A stretch of 64,000 nucleotides of DNA from Eggerthellaceae bacterium (GTDB lineage: Bacteria; Actinomycetota; Coriobacteriia; Coriobacteriales; Eggerthellaceae). Positions within the stretch are counted from its first letter, which is position 1; every line of letters begins with the position of its first letter. The notes beneath the pieces are model-generated. The model saw only the letters and a program-made list of their open reading frames with translations. It was not told the origin of the DNA and searched no databases. Below are positions 62,092-64,000 of the stretch, in pieces. The position numbers and the translations under genes are program-made. The stretch covers positions 1 to 64,000 of the forward strand of contig SUUI01000009.1 in NCBI GenBank assembly GCA_015062605.1, read 5' to 3'.

Positions 62092-63849
62092 CTACTCCTG
62101 CTTATTCGCCTCACGGATTGCAGCGCGACGGATCTTGCCGTTGACGGTCTTCGGGAGCTCGTCGACATAATCGATAACTCGCGGATACTTATACGGAGCT
62201 GTCTTTTTCTTCACCCACTGCTGAAGCTCTACCGTCAATGACTCGCTCGGCTTAAACCCACCGGAAAGCACGATGGTTGCCTTCACAGCCATACCGCGCA
62301 ATGGATCCGGCACGCCGGTCACCGCACATTCTGCAACAGCCTCATGCTCTAATAACACGCTCTCGATCTCGAAGGGACCGATACGATAACCGCTCGACTT
62401 GATAACATCGTCGTTGCGACCCACGTACCAGTAATAACCATCCTCGTCAGCCCACGCGACATCGCCCGTATGGTACCAACCATCATGGATGGCCTCCGCG
62501 GTCTTCTCCGGATTGCGATAATACTCCATCATGATACCTGGAGGATTCATACTCACATCGATGCAAACTTCACCTGATTCGCCAGTCTTGCACTCGGTAC
62601 CATCAGTACGCATAAGGATCATGCGATACAAAGGCACAGGTTTGCCCATCGAACCCGGGCGCGGCGTGGAGTTACGAAGGTTTGCGATGGTAAGCGGCGT
62701 CTCCGTTTGCCCGAAACCCTCATAGATAGTAAGGCCCGTATGCTCTTTCCAGAAGTAGAACAAATCGGGATTGAGAGCCTCGCCTGCGGTCGTGCAATAC
62801 TCAAGCGAGCTTAAGTCGAATGCTTCAACATCCAGTTGCGAGATCATACGATACATGGTCGGCGGCGCGCAGAAGGTCGTGATCTTATAGCGACCAATCA
62901 TTTCGAGGATCTCAGCTGCGTTGAATCGATCGAAGTCGTATGTGAATACGCCAGCCTGCATCGTCCACTGGCCATAGAGCTTGCCCCAAACAGCCTTGCC
63001 CCAACCGGTATCAGCAATTGTGAAATGAAGGCCATCGGGCCTAACATTGTGCCATGGCTTCGCGGTGACGAGATGCGCAAGCGCATAGCGCGAATCGTGG
63101 AGGACCATCTTGGGATTGCCCGATGTACCACTTGAGAAATACATGAGCATCGGATCGGTAGCAATCGTTAAGCGACGCTCGAAATCAGAAGATGCGGCGC
63201 ACACTTCCGCATTGAAGTCAATCCAGCCTTCGCGCTCGACACGAGCAGCGCAAACCATCTCGGGCCCGCTTAATGCTGGACCAAGAAGCTCACCTTCAGG
63301 GATTATCGGCTTCCCATCCTCATCAAAGGGCGTCAATCCTCCGCCAGCTCCGTTCACGATGAACAGCTTCTCGACAGTCGGGCACTTCCCCACGACCGCA
63401 TCGCAGACATCGGCGATATAGCCGATCGACGTGCAGACAATGGCCTTGACGCTTGCGGACGTCAGACGATATTCGAGGTCATGCTCTTTAAGCATGAATG
63501 TCGCAGGCACCATAACGGCCCCGAGCTTCGTTAGGGCGATGGCCGTGAACCAGAACTGGTAATGGCGGCGTAAGATTACCATGACCATATCGCCTTTGCC
63601 GATGCCGTGGGCCGCAAAGACATTCGCTGCCTTATCAGACCAGTACTTCATATCGGCGAACGTGAAAGTATGGGTCTCGCCTTCGGGATTCACCCACTCC
63701 ATTGCACGGCGATTCGGCTCGGATAACGCGATTTCATCAACGATGTCGTATCCGAAATTGTAGTTCTCAGGACACGCGATCTCGATTTTGCCTATCTCGC
63801 CGTCCTCGTTGAGGGTTTCAGTTATATAACGCTCATTCAAAGGTTCCAT
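62092..63849 (-). CDS. AMP-forming acyl-CoA ligase (first gene of the cluster)
   Basis: A 585-residue paralogue of the ligase at 56407. The phosphate loop YFSSGTSGNPKMVLHD, EGFGQTETP, GRNDDVIKSSGYRIGPFE and PKTVNGKIRRAAIR match in order. An inserted segment of about 25 residues (GGGLTPFDEDGKPIIPEG, near residue 185) is absent from the other copy. Two such ligases in one operon suggest two acids. The start is uncertain: ATGs at 63849 and 63861 share one AAGGAG, and neither spacing is ideal. It leads the cluster; a large hairpin lies about 75 bp upstream. Confidence 0.9.
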   Translation of the reverse strand: MEPLNERYITETLNEDGEIGKIEIACPENYNFGYDIVDEIALSEPNRRAMEWVNPEGETHTFTFADMKYWSDKAANVFAAHGIGKGDMVMVILRRHYQFWFTAIALTKLGAVMVPATFMLKEHDLEYRLTSASVKAIVCTSIGYIADVCDAVVGKCPTVEKLFIVNGAGGGLTPFDEDGKPIIPEGELLGPALSGPEMVCAARVEREGWIDFNAEVCAASSDFERRLTIATDPMLMYFSSGTSGNPKMVLHDSRYALAHLVTAKPWHNVRPDGLHFTIADTGWGKAVWGKLYGQWTMQAGVFTYDFDRFNAAEILEMIGRYKITTFCAPPTMYRMISQLDVEAFDLSSLEYCTTAGEALNPDLFYFWKEHTGLTIYEGFGQTETPLTIANLRNSTPRPGSMGKPVPLYRMILMRTDGTECKTGESGEVCIDVSMNPPGIMMEYYRNPEKTAEAIHDGWYHTGDVAWADEDGYYWYVGRNDDVIKSSGYRIGPFEIESVLLEHEAVAECAVTGVPDPLRGMAVKATIVLSGGFKPSESLTVELQQWVKKKTAPYKYPRVIDYVDELPKTVNGKIRRAAIREANKQE

Positions 63850-63922
63850 AATAAGATACATGCTCCTTCGCATACGTGCCCGCACGGCAGGCACACCATG
63901 GATAATCTGAGAACTGATTTTC

Positions 63923-63958
63923 GGCGCGAATCCCCCGACAAACCAAGGGGATTGCGCC
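63923..63958. repeat. Large inverted repeat upstream of the acyl-CoA ligase gene
   Basis: GGCGCgAATCCCC (63923-63935) and GGGGATTGCGCC (63947-63958) form a 12-bp stem with one bulged base and an 11-nt loop. No T-run follows on either strand, so it is more likely an operator or leader hairpin than a terminator. Confidence 0.5.
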
Positions 63959-63970
63959 TAGATAATCGAT

Positions 63971-63982
63971 CCCTCGCGAGGG
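63971..63982. repeat. 12-bp palindrome near the right edge
   Basis: CCCTCGCGAGGG is a perfect palindrome 120 bp upstream of the ligase gene. It could be an operator for the XRE-cupin regulator; no second copy is seen in the window. Confidence 0.3.
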
Positions 63983-64000
63983 CGCATGACTATAGCGATG

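Overview
The window looks like a chromosomal segment of a member of the Coriobacteriia (Actinomycetota), most likely an Eggerthellales relative of moderate GC such as the Cryptobacterium group; the genus is inference. Three things support this. An actinobacterial integration host factor gene (mihF) lies next to gmk and rpoZ. The conserved genes are packed almost entirely on the minus strand. The metabolism is anaerobic: a 2-oxoacid:ferredoxin oxidoreductase, ferredoxin and AMP-forming acyl-CoA ligases. I found no tRNA, rRNA or CRISPR array.

Layout. 1-9.0 kb is the accessory part: the edge of a MenA/UbiA prenyltransferase gene, an MFS transporter, a large BspA-like surface protein, a GC-rich IS30-family element nested in older repeats, a small membrane protein, and the nrdR-dut-merR operon. 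9.1-10.3 kb holds lexA and, divergent from it, a small gene for a tail-anchored membrane protein. Both promoters carry SOS boxes. 10.2-17.6 kb is tRNA modification and RNA/DNA maintenance: miaA, miaB, spoVS, a GHKL ATPase, rny, recX and recA, with recA under a textbook LexA-controlled promoter. 17.7-31.3 kb runs pgsA-cinA (fused), rimO, yajQ, rodZ, ftsK, rnj, dapA, dapB, pnp and rpsO. 31.5-44.3 kb runs a TSCPD protein, recO, a zinc-ribbon/PASTA protein, era, dgkA, ybeY, mtaB, rsmE, dnaJ, hrcA (with CIRCE), hemW, dus and lepA. 44.5-48.7 kb holds rpsT with a long tail and a structured leader, then holA, thiI, rpoZ, gmk and mihF. 49.0-54.5 kb is the complete pyrR-B-C-K-D-F operon behind a PyrR-type leader. 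54.6-56.3 kb is a plus-strand pair, a Y-family DNA polymerase and a YolD-like protein. 56.4-63.9 kb is a 2-oxoacid:ferredoxin oxidoreductase cluster with two acyl-CoA ligases, a ferredoxin, a P-loop ATPase and an XRE-cupin regulator.

How the parts work together. The SOS regulon is visible at lexA and recA with a shared box (core CGAACAAATGTT), and the unknown gene divergent from lexA is its most interesting member. nrdR has a NrdR-box-like palindrome in its own promoter. The pyr operon has a PyrR-type RNA loop followed by a hairpin over the pyrR ribosome binding site. hrcA carries a CIRCE element. Three MiaB-family methylthiotransferases (miaB, rimO, mtaB) occur in one window. The terminal cluster would convert 2-oxoacids to acyl-CoA plus reduced ferredoxin, or run in reverse, with the ligases linking free acids to acyl-CoA.

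The best candidates for something undescribed are the SOS-controlled tail-anchored protein, the rpsT leader and S20 tail, the GHKL ATPase behind rny, the PgsA-CinA fusion, and the ATPase in the oxidoreductase cluster.
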